A stretch of DNA of 64,000 nucleotides, taken from the NCBI RefSeq assembly GCF_000265405.1, contig NC_018010.1, forward strand, positions 4,132,596-4,196,595, given 5' to 3'. The notes below the pieces were generated by a model that saw nothing but the letters and a program-made list of their open reading frames with translations, was not told where the DNA came from and made no database searches. Source of the DNA: Belliella baltica DSM 15883. Lineage in GTDB: Bacteria > Bacteroidota > Bacteroidia > Cytophagales > Cyclobacteriaceae. Made by a program: the position numbers and the translations under genes. The first letter of the stretch is position 1, and every line of letters starts with the position of its first letter. Positions 1 through 10,060 of this stretch are shown here, one piece after another.

Positions 1-1671
1 ACTTACAGTGCTATTTACCACATCAATTCTGGGAAATTTGTGCGGTTAGCAGATGATAATTTGAAATTTGTAAGTGATTCTAAGCATTCAAAATATAGGA
101 TTGGTAGAGATGATACTCCCTACATCAATGATGTAAATTGGGGAATATCTCCAGCTGATATGTACCGAGTTGACATTGCCACGGGTGAAAGAAAGAAGTT
201 TGAAGATCTAGTAATCAGACCTTTGGGAGACTCACCTGATGGTAAATATTATTTATATCAAAAGGATACTGCGCTTATTTTATATAATGTAGACACAGAT
301 ACTAAAACCAATATTTCTCAAAAAGCATCAGTGATCTTTATGGATATGGAACATCCTTATCCTCACGAAAACCCACCTTTTGGTGTGGCAGGTTGGACCA
401 AGGATGGGAAAAGTGTAATCGTCAATCACAAGTATGATTTGTGGATGTTGGCTCTAGATGGATCAAAAGCTGAAAACATTACTAAAATAGGTGACAGCCA
501 AGAAATTAGATTTCGTCATCTCAGTCTAGACTCAGAAGAAGATTGGATAGATACTAAAGAACCTTTCCTACTGACCGCTTATGGAGAATGGACCAAAAAA
601 GAAGGTTTCTATGAACTTACGATTGGTTCCCAACCAAAACCAATTGTGTTTGAAGATATGGGCTATGGTAGGCCTATAAAAGCAAAAAACGCGAACAAAG
701 TATTTTTCACGAAACAAACATTCATAGATTTTCCTGATTACTATTTCGCTAATCTGAACTTTGCAAATCAAAAGAAAATCACAAATGCTAATCCACAACA
801 AAGTGAATATAAATGGGGAAAGAGAAAATTGGTTGATTTTACAGACAGTCGAGGAAATAAACTACAGGGGACATTAACTTTTCCTGCGGATTATGAAGAG
901 GGAAATGCATATCCTACTATTTTCTACTTTTATGAAAAAATGTCAGATAGACATCATCAATATTCTATGCCTGTGTATGATGATCGACCACATTTCTCTA
1001 CTTATGCTAGTAATGGATACTTGATTTTTATGCCTGACATTGTATTCGAAGAAGGCAAACCTGGTACAAGCTCTCTCGATGTCATCACTTCAGCTGCCAA
1101 AGAACTGATCAAGTTAGGTTATGCAGATAAAGATAATATTGGATTACAAGGACATAGCTGGGGAGGCTATCAGACCTCATTTATTCTAACCCAAACAGAT
1201 ATGTTCAAATGCATAGTCACTGGTGCACCTCCAACTAATCTAGAGAGTTTTTATAATAATATTTATGGAAGCTCTGGAACAGTTCATCATGGCATCATGG
1301 AAATCGGACAAGTAAGAATGGGGAAAGGAGTTACTCCATGGACACATAGAGAAATTTATCAAAGAGAAAATCCAATGCATCATGTACCAAATATCAAAAC
1401 ACCATTTATGATTTTGCATGGAACTGCTGATGGAGCAGTGGATTGGTCTCAGGGCTTGGAACTATTCAATGCAGCTAGAAGAATGGGGAAAGAAGTGATA
1501 TTTCTCTCTTACCCCAATGAAGGACATCACCTAGCCAATGAAGCAAATCAAAAAGATTTTCAAAAAAGGATGAAAGAATACTTTGACCACCACCTTATGG
1601 GTAAAACAGCACCTGAATGGATGGAAAAAGGGGTTCCTCATCTCAAAAAACAATACAATAAAGCAGATTAA
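1..1671 (+). CDS. S9 family peptidase (prolyl oligopeptidase type), 5'-truncated by window edge
   Basis: The reading frame is open from base 1, so the true start lies upstream; the GTG at 40 is only the first possible start inside the window. The last ~250 residues form the alpha/beta-hydrolase catalytic domain of S9 peptidases. The nucleophile motif GHSWGGYQ has its Ser codon at 1156-1158, the acidic residue sits in LHGTADGAV and the base in PNEGHHL. The part before it reads like the beta-propeller half, with short strands and DG/DGK turns. The family cleaves oligopeptides after proline or related residues, often in the periplasm in Bacteroidota. The signal peptide is not visible. It is followed by a terminator-like hairpin, so it is probably transcribed separately from the SusC gene downstream. 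Confidence 0.9.
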   Translation, partial: TYSAIYHINSGKFVRLADDNLKFVSDSKHSKYRIGRDDTPYINDVNWGISPADMYRVDIATGERKKFEDLVIRPLGDSPDGKYYLYQKDTALILYNVDTDTKTNISQKASVIFMDMEHPYPHENPPFGVAGWTKDGKSVIVNHKYDLWMLALDGSKAENITKIGDSQEIRFRHLSLDSEEDWIDTKEPFLLTAYGEWTKKEGFYELTIGSQPKPIVFEDMGYGRPIKAKNANKVFFTKQTFIDFPDYYFANLNFANQKKITNANPQQSEYKWGKRKLVDFTDSRGNKLQGTLTFPADYEEGNAYPTIFYFYEKMSDRHHQYSMPVYDDRPHFSTYASNGYLIFMPDIVFEEGKPGTSSLDVITSAAKELIKLGYADKDNIGLQGHSWGGYQTSFILTQTDMFKCIVTGAPPTNLESFYNNIYGSSGTVHHGIMEIGQVRMGKGVTPWTHREIYQRENPMHHVPNIKTPFMILHGTADGAVDWSQGLELFNAARRMGKEVIFLSYPNEGHHLANEANQKDFQKRMKEYFDHHLMGKTAPEWMEKGVPHLKKQYNKAD

Positions 1672-1695
1672 GAGCTTCTAAGCTTAAACTTTGAT

Positions 1696-1725
1696 AAAGC
1701 CAGCCAAAGATATTTTGACTGGCTT
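1696..1725 (+). terminator. Rho-independent terminator after S9 peptidase
   Basis: Inverted repeat AAAGCCAG / CTGGCTTT with a second short CAAA/TTTG pairing in the loop, followed by TATTATTTTT. It lies 25 bases after the peptidase stop codon. Confidence 0.75.
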
Positions 1726-1994
1726 TATTATTTTTCCCTTTTGTAGCTTAAAAAAAATACGTCCTATTTACTTCTAATTTATAAATGGAGGACAGCTGCT
1801 ATCCAAATTAAATTTGGCTCCACCAAAACAAGCGATACGGTTTTATATTATTTTTATACACTTTAAAATTTTTTAAAGAAGTTTACGGTTTTTACCTCTT
1901 TATTTTACTTTTTGATCTAGTCATACTTGATTTTTGAATTATTTTTTCTCTAACTTTTAAGAAGTAAATAAACTAACAACAAACCAATCAGACT

Positions 1995-4979
1995 ATGAGA
2001 AAAATATTACTAGCAGTCATGCTTTTAATGATTGCCTCAATTGGGCAAATCCAAGCACAACAAAAAACAGTCAAAGGAACGGTAATTTCCAATGCTGATA
2101 ATCAACCGATTCCTGGTGCAAATATTCAAATTAAAGGAACTACTATAGGAGCTATCACTGATATAGATGGAACCTTTAGTATTGATATTCCTGGGAATGA
2201 ATCGGTTCTTCTCGTAAGCTACATTGGCTACCTATCAAAAGAAGTTCTAGTAGGTAATCAATCGACTTTTAATATTTTGCTTGAAGAAGATGTCAAGCAA
2301 CTTGGCGAAGTTATAGTTGTAGGATATGGAGAGCAGGACAGAAAAACACTTACTTCGTCAATTTCATCTGTTTCTTCAAAAGACATTCAGAATTTGCCAA
2401 TGGCATCACCTGATCAAATGATGCAAGGTAGAGCTGCCGGTGTGCAAGTGAATTCATCTTCCGGTACTCCAGGTGGAGGTATGTTTATTAGAGTTAGAGG
2501 TAGTACTTCTATTAATGCAAGTTCTGATCCACTTTATGTAGTGGATGGGATACCCATTGTATCAAATAATCAATCAGCTGTAGGTCTTGGAGGACAAATC
2601 ACAAACCCCTTAGCTGATATCAATCCAGCTGATATAGAATCAATGGAAATCTTGAAGGATGCATCAGCTACTGCTATTTATGGAGCAAGAGCTGCCAACG
2701 GGGTAGTACTCATCACCACCAAACGTGGAGCAGTACAAAAAGCAAAAATTGAAATTAGTTCTTATGTGGGAATTCAGTCATTATGGAGACAGCCTGATGT
2801 GGTTGATGGCCCTACATTTGAAAGGCTCATCAATGAAGCTAGGATAAATAATGGACAAACTCCAATATATGCAAATCCAGATGCTGCGTTGAATACTGAC
2901 TGGATGGCTCAAATTTTTCAAGATGCACCAATCAAAAATTTTGATGCTTCTATCACAGGTGGTACAGAGAAAGTGAAGTACTTAGTGTCTTTGAATCAGT
3001 TTGATCAAGATGGGATAACAAAGCCCTCAAATTTCAATAGAACTTCAGGACGGGTTAATCTTGATTTTGCAGCAACTGATAAGTTAAATATTGGGACAAG
3101 CATTTTAATTTCAAGAAATTTCAGAAACCGAGTAAGGAATGATAATAACATCTTCGGAGCAATTGGAGCTGCTTATTTCTTACCTACCAATGAGCCAATC
3201 TTTCAACCTGATGGTTCATACACTAAGTTCTCGATTTTTGAAAATCCAAAAGCTGCGGTTGATGAAGTTGATATCGGTATGCTTACCAATAGAATATTGG
3301 CCAATATCTATGCAGACTATGAAATTGCACCTGGCTTGATTTTCCGATCCACATGGAGTCTAGATTACAACAATGTAAAAGAAGATATCTATGATAACAC
3401 ATTGCTTAATACTGGAGCTGCTACAAACGGAAATGCCAATTCAATTGTAACAATTAATGACAACTGGATTTGGGAAAATGTTCTTTCCTACCAAAAAAAC
3501 TTCGGAACTGATCATAGTTTCAATGCCTTGTTAGGTTATTCTGCTCAAAATAGCTACTTCGAAAGGACAAGGGCTTCAGGACAACAGTTTCCAAGTAATG
3601 ATTTCCGCAGAATAGCAAGTGCAGCTGTACAAACATCATCTTCTGAAGGAAGTGGATGGGGAATAGAAGGTATTTTCGGTCGTGTCAATTATGCATACAA
3701 GGAAAAATACCTAGCTACAGTCAATATAAGACGAGATGCTTCTTCCAGATTTGGAGCAGCGAATCAGGCTGCAGTATTCCCATCCGTAGCAGTAGGTTGG
3801 GTACTTACTGAGGAAAATTTTATGGCTAATCAGTCATTTTTCAGTACTCTGAAGCCTCGAGCAAGCTGGGGTATCACAGGTAACCAAACAGGAATTGGCG
3901 ATTTTCAAGCTAGAGGGCTTTGGGGTGGTGGAGCAAATTACACTGACTTCCCTGGAACAGCACCTAATCAATTGGCAAACCCAGACCTTAAGTGGGAGAC
4001 TACTACCCAAACCAATGTCGGTATAGATATAGGTATCTTAAATGATCGGTTTACTTTCACTTTTGATTATTACGACAAGCAAACAAAAGATTTATTATTA
4101 GCCGTTCCACTTCCTAGATCTACTGGATTCAACTCATTGGTTCAAAACTTTGGTGAAATGGAAAACAAAGGTTTTGAAGTGGGTATCAATGGTATTCTGA
4201 TCAACAAAAAAGATTTCTCTTGGGATTTTGGATTTAATATTTCCCAAAACAGGAATTTGGTTAAAAGAATTTCAGCTCCCTTCAATGTATTTACCAGAGA
4301 CTTGATAAGAGTACAGGAAGGTTTCCCTCTTTTCTCTTTCTGGCTGAACGAACAAGTCAGAGTTGATCCTGAAACTGGATTATCAATCTATAGGACTGTA
4401 AATGGAGAAGCTGCAGTAAACTCCCCTGATTTCAATTCAGGAAGAGATCGCTTTATTGTAGGTAATGCTCAGCCCGATTTCTTTGGAGGCTTAAATTCAA
4501 ATCTTAGATTTAAAAACTTTGATTTCAATATGTTCTGGCAATATACAGTTGGGAATGACCAGTTAAACTGGGTAAGATTCTTCCAAGAACATGGTGGCAC
4601 GAGAAATACAGGGTTTGTTAGTTCACAGTTGAGAAGATGGCAACAGCCTGGAGACATTACTGATGTACCAAGAATGATTTCTGCAAACTATAGAGGTGAT
4701 TTAAGACCTGATAGATTCTTAGAAGACGGCAGTTATTTAAGACTCAAAAACTTGTCGCTCGGCTATACTTTGCCATCCACAATCTCTGAAAAAATTGGAT
4801 TTAGCAGAATTAGGGTTTATGGTTCAGGCCAAAACTTGCTGACAATAACCAATTATACGGGATTAGATCCTGAAGTAAATACTGGAGCAGATCTGGGAGG
4901 ACTTGCAGAAGGTATTGATCTTTACGCAATGCCACAGCCTAGAGTAATTATGGGTGGTTTGAATCTAACCTTTAAATAA
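1995..4979 (+). CDS. SusC/RagA family TonB-linked outer membrane protein
   Basis: This is a 994-residue outer-membrane TonB-dependent transporter of the SusC type. A Sec signal peptide covers about residues 1-21, ending ...IQAQ. A carboxypeptidase-regulatory-like domain follows (about 22-100; VKGTVISNADNQPIPGAN). Next comes the plug domain with VDGIPI, DPLYVVDG and the ILKDASATAIYGARAANGVVLITTK signature typical of SusC. The rest is beta-barrel, ending in an aromatic-rich strand (GGLNLTFK). It forms a pair with the SusD lipoprotein starting 9 bases after its stop. Such pairs import oligosaccharides or peptides too large for porins. The substrate cannot be read from the sequence, and no glycan-degrading enzyme is adjacent. 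Confidence 0.95.
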   Translation: MRKILLAVMLLMIASIGQIQAQQKTVKGTVISNADNQPIPGANIQIKGTTIGAITDIDGTFSIDIPGNESVLLVSYIGYLSKEVLVGNQSTFNILLEEDVKQLGEVIVVGYGEQDRKTLTSSISSVSSKDIQNLPMASPDQMMQGRAAGVQVNSSSGTPGGGMFIRVRGSTSINASSDPLYVVDGIPIVSNNQSAVGLGGQITNPLADINPADIESMEILKDASATAIYGARAANGVVLITTKRGAVQKAKIEISSYVGIQSLWRQPDVVDGPTFERLINEARINNGQTPIYANPDAALNTDWMAQIFQDAPIKNFDASITGGTEKVKYLVSLNQFDQDGITKPSNFNRTSGRVNLDFAATDKLNIGTSILISRNFRNRVRNDNNIFGAIGAAYFLPTNEPIFQPDGSYTKFSIFENPKAAVDEVDIGMLTNRILANIYADYEIAPGLIFRSTWSLDYNNVKEDIYDNTLLNTGAATNGNANSIVTINDNWIWENVLSYQKNFGTDHSFNALLGYSAQNSYFERTRASGQQFPSNDFRRIASAAVQTSSSEGSGWGIEGIFGRVNYAYKEKYLATVNIRRDASSRFGAANQAAVFPSVAVGWVLTEENFMANQSFFSTLKPRASWGITGNQTGIGDFQARGLWGGGANYTDFPGTAPNQLANPDLKWETTTQTNVGIDIGILNDRFTFTFDYYDKQTKDLLLAVPLPRSTGFNSLVQNFGEMENKGFEVGINGILINKKDFSWDFGFNISQNRNLVKRISAPFNVFTRDLIRVQEGFPLFSFWLNEQVRVDPETGLSIYRTVNGEAAVNSPDFNSGRDRFIVGNAQPDFFGGLNSNLRFKNFDFNMFWQYTVGNDQLNWVRFFQEHGGTRNTGFVSSQLRRWQQPGDITDVPRMISANYRGDLRPDRFLEDGSYLRLKNLSLGYTLPSTISEKIGFSRIRVYGSGQNLLTITNYTGLDPEVNTGADLGGLAEGIDLYAMPQPRVIMGGLNLTFK

Positions 4980-4988
4980 GAACCAGAT

Positions 4989-6377
4989 ATGAAAATCATA
5001 CAAAAAATAACTACATTATTATGTCTTGGTCTTCTCACATATTCTTGTAATGTTCTGGATCAAGAACCAGAATTACAGATATCAGACCAAAGAGCGATAA
5101 CCAATCTTAGCGGTGCAAACTCCGCTTTATTTGGAGCATATGATCAGCTACAGGGAGTTTACCAAGGTCGTCTCCAAAGAGTCGGTGATGTTTCGGGTGA
5201 TGTTTCTCAGAGTATTGGTACTTGGGATTTCTATAGAGAAATGGATACTTATGCTGTTTCTGCGGATAATACAGAGATCTTAGATTTATGGACATTTATT
5301 TATCGTACTGTAAATCAAACAAACAATCTTATAACTGAAGTGCCTAAAATAGATGCAATCCAGGCGGAAAAAGACAATATACTTGGTCAAGCACATTTTC
5401 TCAGAGCTTTAGCTTTTTTTGATGCAGCTAGAATTTGGGGTGGTGTTCCAGGTGTCGTTGGAAATTTGGGAATTCCATTAGTTCTAACACCTTCTAGAGG
5501 TGTGGATGAGAACTCCTTTCCTGCTCGTGCAACCTTACAAGCCACATATGCTCAAGTAAAATCAGATCTCAATGAGGCGTTAAGATTGTTGCCAGAAAAT
5601 CAAGCCAATAATGCTGCTACGCGTGGAAGGGCTACAAAGAATGCTGCAAGAGCACTTTTGAGTAGATTGCATCTTTATTTAGGAGAATGGAATGAAGCTG
5701 AATCCCGTGCTTCTGAAGTAATAGCAGATAGCAAATTCACATTAGTTCCTTATGCATCCATATTTTCTTCAGATAATAGCAACGAGTCTATCTTTGAAGT
5801 TCAGTTTAATAATGCTGATCAAAGTGGTTTGAGGTATTGGTATGCTCCTGGTGCACTCGGTGGACGTGGTGAGTTAGCCGCCAATACTGATTTCTATAAT
5901 AGTTTTTCCAACCAAGATAGCAGAAAAGCTCTATTTGGTCGGGATAACGTAGTCGGAGTATGGTATCCATCTAAATACATAAGAGCAGGTAATGTGGATA
6001 ATGCCCATGTACTTAGATTAGCAGAAATGTACCTGAATAGAGCTGAAGCCCGAGCCAAGAAAAGTACTCCTGATCTGGTCGGTGCAAGAGCAGATCTCAA
6101 CATGGTAAGAAACAGGGCAGGTATCGGACTATTTACTGATGACATCCCTCTCCTTATGGCTATTGAAAGGGAAAGAAGATGGGAGTTTTTTGCCGAAGGT
6201 CATATTTTCTTCGATTTGGTTAGGACTGGCCGAGCACTTACCGTTCTTCGAAATGTGAATAGAAGAAACGGCCCTCCTGTTAGCCTTACTGATGCAAACA
6301 GACAGCTTATGCCAATACCTAGAAGTGATATAGACTCTAACCCTAACATTACACAAAATCCAGGTTACGGAAATTAA
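4989..6377 (+). CDS. SusD/RagB family nutrient-binding outer membrane lipoprotein
   Basis: This 462-residue lipoprotein has lipobox TYSC with the lipidated Cys at residue 20, so it is anchored in the outer membrane. The alpha-helical SusD fold is indicated by the TPR-like N-terminal half (QAHFLRALAFFDAARIWGGVP), by LRLAEMYLNRAEARA and by the C-terminal IERERRWEFFAEGHIFFDLVRTGRA block, all hallmarks of the RagB/SusD family. It caps the SusC barrel encoded 9 bases upstream and binds the ligand. The two genes form a two-gene operon closed by a strong palindromic terminator. The length is slightly shorter than most SusD proteins (500-600), with no sign of truncation. Confidence 0.95.
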   Translation: MKIIQKITTLLCLGLLTYSCNVLDQEPELQISDQRAITNLSGANSALFGAYDQLQGVYQGRLQRVGDVSGDVSQSIGTWDFYREMDTYAVSADNTEILDLWTFIYRTVNQTNNLITEVPKIDAIQAEKDNILGQAHFLRALAFFDAARIWGGVPGVVGNLGIPLVLTPSRGVDENSFPARATLQATYAQVKSDLNEALRLLPENQANNAATRGRATKNAARALLSRLHLYLGEWNEAESRASEVIADSKFTLVPYASIFSSDNSNESIFEVQFNNADQSGLRYWYAPGALGGRGELAANTDFYNSFSNQDSRKALFGRDNVVGVWYPSKYIRAGNVDNAHVLRLAEMYLNRAEARAKKSTPDLVGARADLNMVRNRAGIGLFTDDIPLLMAIERERRWEFFAEGHIFFDLVRTGRALTVLRNVNRRNGPPVSLTDANRQLMPIPRSDIDSNPNITQNPGYGN

Positions 6378-6393
6378 CCTTTTTAAAAATAGT

Positions 6394-6425
6394 AGCCTTC
6401 TGGAACGCATGCGTTCCAGAAGGCT
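6394..6425 (+). terminator. Rho-independent terminator of the susCD operon
   Basis: A perfect 32-base palindrome (two 16-base arms AGCCTTCTGGAACGCA and its complement, no loop bases) is followed directly by a run of T. It starts 17 bases after the SusD stop. Confidence 0.9.
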
Positions 6426-6523
6426 TTTTTTTCACACAACCTTTTAACCATTGGTCATTTTTTATACCTGAAATTTTATAAAATCAAGTATCTTTTAATT
6501 AGCGTTAACAAACCCCTTATTCT

Positions 6524-9500
6524 ATGAGAAAAATTTATATTTCTATGTTAGGTGTTTTCCTTTGGCTAATCTTATTCCCTAGTCAGGAAATCTCAGCACA
6601 AACTTATGATGAAAAAATATACGAGGCAGTACAATGGAGACTCGTTGGACCTCATCGAGGTGGCAGATCTGCTGCGGTGGAAGGAATTGCAGGAGCACCA
6701 GACACTTATTATTTTGGCGCTACAGGAGGCGGAGTCTGGAGAACAGACGATTCAGGGAAATCTTGGAAACCTGTCTCTGATGGCTATTTCGGCGGATCTA
6801 TTGGCGCTGTAGCAGTAGCTCCAAGCGACACCAGTGTAGTATATGTTGGTGGTGGAGAGAAAACCGTGCGAGGAAACGTCTCCTATGGTTATGGAGTCTG
6901 GAAAAGTAAAGACTCTGGAAAATCTTGGGAACAAACAGGCTTAAAAGACTCAAGATTTATCCCAAGAATTAGAATTCACCCTAAAAATGCAGATGTGCTT
7001 TACGCGGCAGTTTTAGGTGATATTTTCAAACCAACACCGGATAGAGGAGTCTACAAATCTACTGATGGAGGGTACAACTGGGAAAAAATACTATATGTAA
7101 ATGAGGTTTCCGGTGCAATTGATTTAATTATTGATCCAAATGACCCGGAAACGCTTTATGCTACAACTTGGGAGGTAAAACGGACTCCATACAGTCTTGA
7201 AAGTGGAGGGCCTGGATCAAAAATGTTTAAAACTACTGACGGAGGAAAAAATTGGACAGAGATTTCTAGAAACCCTGGATTACCAAAAGGTCTTTTAGGA
7301 ATCATGGGGATTACAGTTTCTCCTAAAAACTCAAATAGACTTTGGGCAATTGTTGAAAACCTAGAGGGTGGAGTATTTAGATCAGACGATGGTGGTGCTA
7401 CTTGGGAGAAGACAAACGAAGATCGAAACCTAAGACAAAGAGCTTGGTACTACACAAGAATTTATGCCGATACGCAAGATGAAGATATCGTTTATGTAGT
7501 AAATGTAAATTATCACAAATCAACAGATGGAGGCAAAACCTTCAAAAGCGGTAGAGCACCTCATGGTGACCATCATGATTTGTGGATAGATCCAAACAAC
7601 AATCAGAGAATGGTCATCGCTGATGATGGTGGAGCTCAGGTTTCTCATGACGGAGGATCAAACTGGTCAACTTACATGAATCAACCAACAGCTCAGTTTT
7701 ATAGGGTGACGACTGATAACCACTTTCCTTACAGAATCTACGGGGCACAGCAGGATAATAGCACAATGCGTATTGCACACAGGAATGAGGGTTCTTCGAT
7801 TACAGAATCAGATTGGGAAGTCAGTGCAGGCTCCGAGAGTGGTTGGCTTGCCGTAGATCCAAATAATCCTGATGTGGTATTTGGAGGAAATTATGGTGGC
7901 CTTCTTCAGCGCTTAGACCACAGTTCTCAAGCAAGAAGAAATGTAAATGTTTACCCTGACAACCCTATGGGTCACGGTGCTGAGGGTATGAAATATAGAT
8001 TCCAGTGGAATTTCCCAATTTTCTATTCGATCCATGATTCTAATATTCTTTATACGGGATCAAATCAACTTCATAGATCCACAAATGGCGGCCAATCTTG
8101 GGAAACAATCAGTGGTGACCTTACCCGAAACGCTAAAGAGAAACTAGGACCTTCTGGAGGACCCATTACAAAAGACAACACCTCAGTGGAATATTACAGT
8201 ACTATTTTCTCTGCTGCGGAAAACCCACTTCAAAAAGGAGTGATTTGGACTGGATCAGATGATGGATTGGTTCATGTTTCTAAAGATGATGGGAAAACAT
8301 GGGAAAATGTAACTCCTCCAAGTTTACCTGAGTGGACACAAATCAATTCAATGGAAGGTCATCCTTTCGAAGCAGGAGGTGTTTACTTCGCAGCTACATC
8401 TTACAAAAATGGAGACTTTGCCCCCTATCTTTATAAGACAACAGATTATGGGAAAACCTGGACAAAAATCGTCAATGGGATAGATCCAGAGCATTTCACC
8501 AGAGTTGTTAGAGCAGATCCTGTTAAAAAAGGAATTCTATATGCCGGTACAGAGACTGGCATGTATATATCCTTCAATGATGGTGCTAACTGGCAGCCGT
8601 TTCAGCTCAATTTACCCATAGTTCCAATCACTGATTTAACAATAAAGGAGAATAACTTGATAGCTGCTACACAAGGTAGAAGTTTCTGGATTATAGATGA
8701 CTTGACAGTTCTTCATCAAATGTCAAATGAAGTTATTAATAAACCTTTCCACCTATTCAAGCCTCAAGACTCTTACAGTCTAGATGGAACAAGAAGAACT
8801 TCTTTGACAGCAGGCACGAACAGACCTGGAGGTGTTTTGGTCTATTATCATCTTAGAGAAGAACCAAAAGAAGAATTAAGAATAGAATTTTATGACAAAC
8901 AAAAAAATCTAATCAGAGAATTCTCCACCAAAGGAATCGAGGGTGACACCTTGAAATACAAATTAGGATCTAATGAATTCAATTGGAACTTAAGAATTCC
9001 TGATGCTCGAGATTTCGAAGGCATGATCATGTGGTCTGGCCCATTAAGAGGTCCAAAAATTGTTCCAGGTGAGTATTCCGTGAAAATGATCGTAGATGGA
9101 AAAGCTCAAGAGCAAAATTTCAAAGTTTTGGCTGATAAAAGGTATCCTTCCACTCAGGCTGACCTTCAGGAGCAATTTGACTTCTTGTTAGCAGTAAGAG
9201 ATAAGCTTACTGAAACTCACGAAGCTATCATCATGATTAGAAAATATCGAGACGAGTTAAATAGCATCATAGAAAAAGATAGTAAGCAGAAAAGAAGGAT
9301 TGATCCTATCATCAAGCAAATCTCTGATATAGAAAAAGAGCTTTACCAAACTCAAAATAAAAGCGGTCAAGATCCACTAAACTACCCAATTCGTCTGAAC
9401 AACAAATTAGCCCACCTCAATGTGATTGCAGGAACAGGCTCGTACAAACCAACAGATGGCGCTGAGGAGGTTAGAGTTGAGATCACTCGACAAATCAATA

Positions 9501-9592
9501 TTCAGCTTAATAAATTTAGGGAAATTGAAAGCAATCAGATTTCAAAAATTCTAAATATTGAAGAAATGAAGACAGAATTAGAAAAAAAATAA
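6524..9592 (+). CDS. Secreted BNR/Asp-box (VPS10/sortilin-like) beta-propeller protein
   Basis: The product is 1022 residues with a signal peptide (about 1-26, ending ISAQ). I count eleven Asp-box motifs of the form S/T-x-D-x-G-x-x-W/F, e.g. TDDSGKSW, SKDSGKSW, STDGGYNW, TTDGGKNW, SDDGGATW, STDGGKTF, SHDGGSNW, STNGGQSW, SKDDGKTW, TTDYGKTW and SFNDGANW. They indicate one or two large propellers over residues ~30-740. The final ~250 residues include a beta domain (VLVYYHLREE...) and a charged helical tail. Members of this group are usually labelled 'glycosyl hydrolase' on weak grounds. The Asp-boxes are structural, and I see no clear catalytic sialidase set. It lies 146 bases after susD but beyond a terminator, so it has its own promoter. 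Substrate and activity are unknown. Confidence 0.85.
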   Translation: MRKIYISMLGVFLWLILFPSQEISAQTYDEKIYEAVQWRLVGPHRGGRSAAVEGIAGAPDTYYFGATGGGVWRTDDSGKSWKPVSDGYFGGSIGAVAVAPSDTSVVYVGGGEKTVRGNVSYGYGVWKSKDSGKSWEQTGLKDSRFIPRIRIHPKNADVLYAAVLGDIFKPTPDRGVYKSTDGGYNWEKILYVNEVSGAIDLIIDPNDPETLYATTWEVKRTPYSLESGGPGSKMFKTTDGGKNWTEISRNPGLPKGLLGIMGITVSPKNSNRLWAIVENLEGGVFRSDDGGATWEKTNEDRNLRQRAWYYTRIYADTQDEDIVYVVNVNYHKSTDGGKTFKSGRAPHGDHHDLWIDPNNNQRMVIADDGGAQVSHDGGSNWSTYMNQPTAQFYRVTTDNHFPYRIYGAQQDNSTMRIAHRNEGSSITESDWEVSAGSESGWLAVDPNNPDVVFGGNYGGLLQRLDHSSQARRNVNVYPDNPMGHGAEGMKYRFQWNFPIFYSIHDSNILYTGSNQLHRSTNGGQSWETISGDLTRNAKEKLGPSGGPITKDNTSVEYYSTIFSAAENPLQKGVIWTGSDDGLVHVSKDDGKTWENVTPPSLPEWTQINSMEGHPFEAGGVYFAATSYKNGDFAPYLYKTTDYGKTWTKIVNGIDPEHFTRVVRADPVKKGILYAGTETGMYISFNDGANWQPFQLNLPIVPITDLTIKENNLIAATQGRSFWIIDDLTVLHQMSNEVINKPFHLFKPQDSYSLDGTRRTSLTAGTNRPGGVLVYYHLREEPKEELRIEFYDKQKNLIREFSTKGIEGDTLKYKLGSNEFNWNLRIPDARDFEGMIMWSGPLRGPKIVPGEYSVKMIVDGKAQEQNFKVLADKRYPSTQADLQEQFDFLLAVRDKLTETHEAIIMIRKYRDELNSIIEKDSKQKRRIDPIIKQISDIEKELYQTQNKSGQDPLNYPIRLNNKLAHLNVIAGTGSYKPTDGAEEVRVEITRQINIQLNKFREIESNQISKILNIEEMKTELEKK

Positions 9593-9596
9593 ATTT

Positions 9597-9623
9597 AAAA
9601 GCCACTCAAATTTGGTGGCTTTT
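9597..9623 (+). terminator. Terminator after the BNR protein
   Basis: AAAAGCCAC / GTGGCTTT arms, 9-base loop, then a T run, 4 bases after the stop codon. Confidence 0.85.
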
Positions 9624-9694
9624 TTGTGACTATTCACACCTAATTTTCGTAAAAAAGAGTATAAATTCGATCAGAAATTAAAATAAATAAAACC

Positions 9695-10003
9695 ATGAAC
9701 TACACAGAAAATTACAAAGGTGTAAAAATTGATGTTCAGTCTCCAAATTTAGATGTGAGCCAAGAAATTCAATCTGAAATAAGAAATTGTATCAATAAAC
9801 TTTCAAAGTTCACTAATGACATCAATGCTCTTGATGTCTATTTCAAAGCAGAGGGTCAAGGTGGATCAGCCACGACAACCGTTGGAATGCGTGTTGGAAT
9901 CCCAGGACCTGATGTATTTGCAGAAGAAAAAGGAGAAAACTGGGTTGGAATGCTGAAATCTGTGACTGATAAAAACATCAGACAGATTCAGAAAAATAAA
10001 TAA
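9695..10003 (+). CDS. hpf: Ribosome hibernation promoting factor / RaiA family
   Basis: A 102-residue protein of the short HPF/YfiA/RaiA class (sigma-54 modulation protein family). The N-terminal VKIDVQSPNLDVSQEIQSEI and the middle LDVYFKAEGQG strand match the beta-alpha-beta-beta-beta-alpha ribosome-binding fold. The C-terminal dimerisation domain of long HPFs is absent. It would bind the 30S decoding centre in stationary phase and silence ribosomes. A variant SATTTVGMRVGIPGPDVFAEE loop stands where basic residues are more usual, so rRNA affinity may differ. It is a monocistronic gene ending at a bidirectional terminator. Confidence 0.85.
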   Translation: MNYTENYKGVKIDVQSPNLDVSQEIQSEIRNCINKLSKFTNDINALDVYFKAEGQGGSATTTVGMRVGIPGPDVFAEEKGENWVGMLKSVTDKNIRQIQKNK

Positions 10004-10027
10004 TCGAAATTATTTCCGATAAAAATT

Positions 10028-10060
10028 AAAAGCTTCAGGTTAAAATAACCTGAAGCTTTT
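10028..10060. terminator. Bidirectional terminator between hpf and rhomboid gene
   Basis: Perfect 15-bp arms (AAAAGCTTCAGGTTA and complement) around a 3-base loop, with T-rich sequence on both sides. It covers the stop codon and last six codons of the minus-strand rhomboid gene, so one stem serves two convergent genes. Confidence 0.9.

Noticed and set aside
6524..9592. Sialidase
   Set aside because: Asp-boxes alone do not make a sialidase; the RIP motif and catalytic Arg triad were not found.
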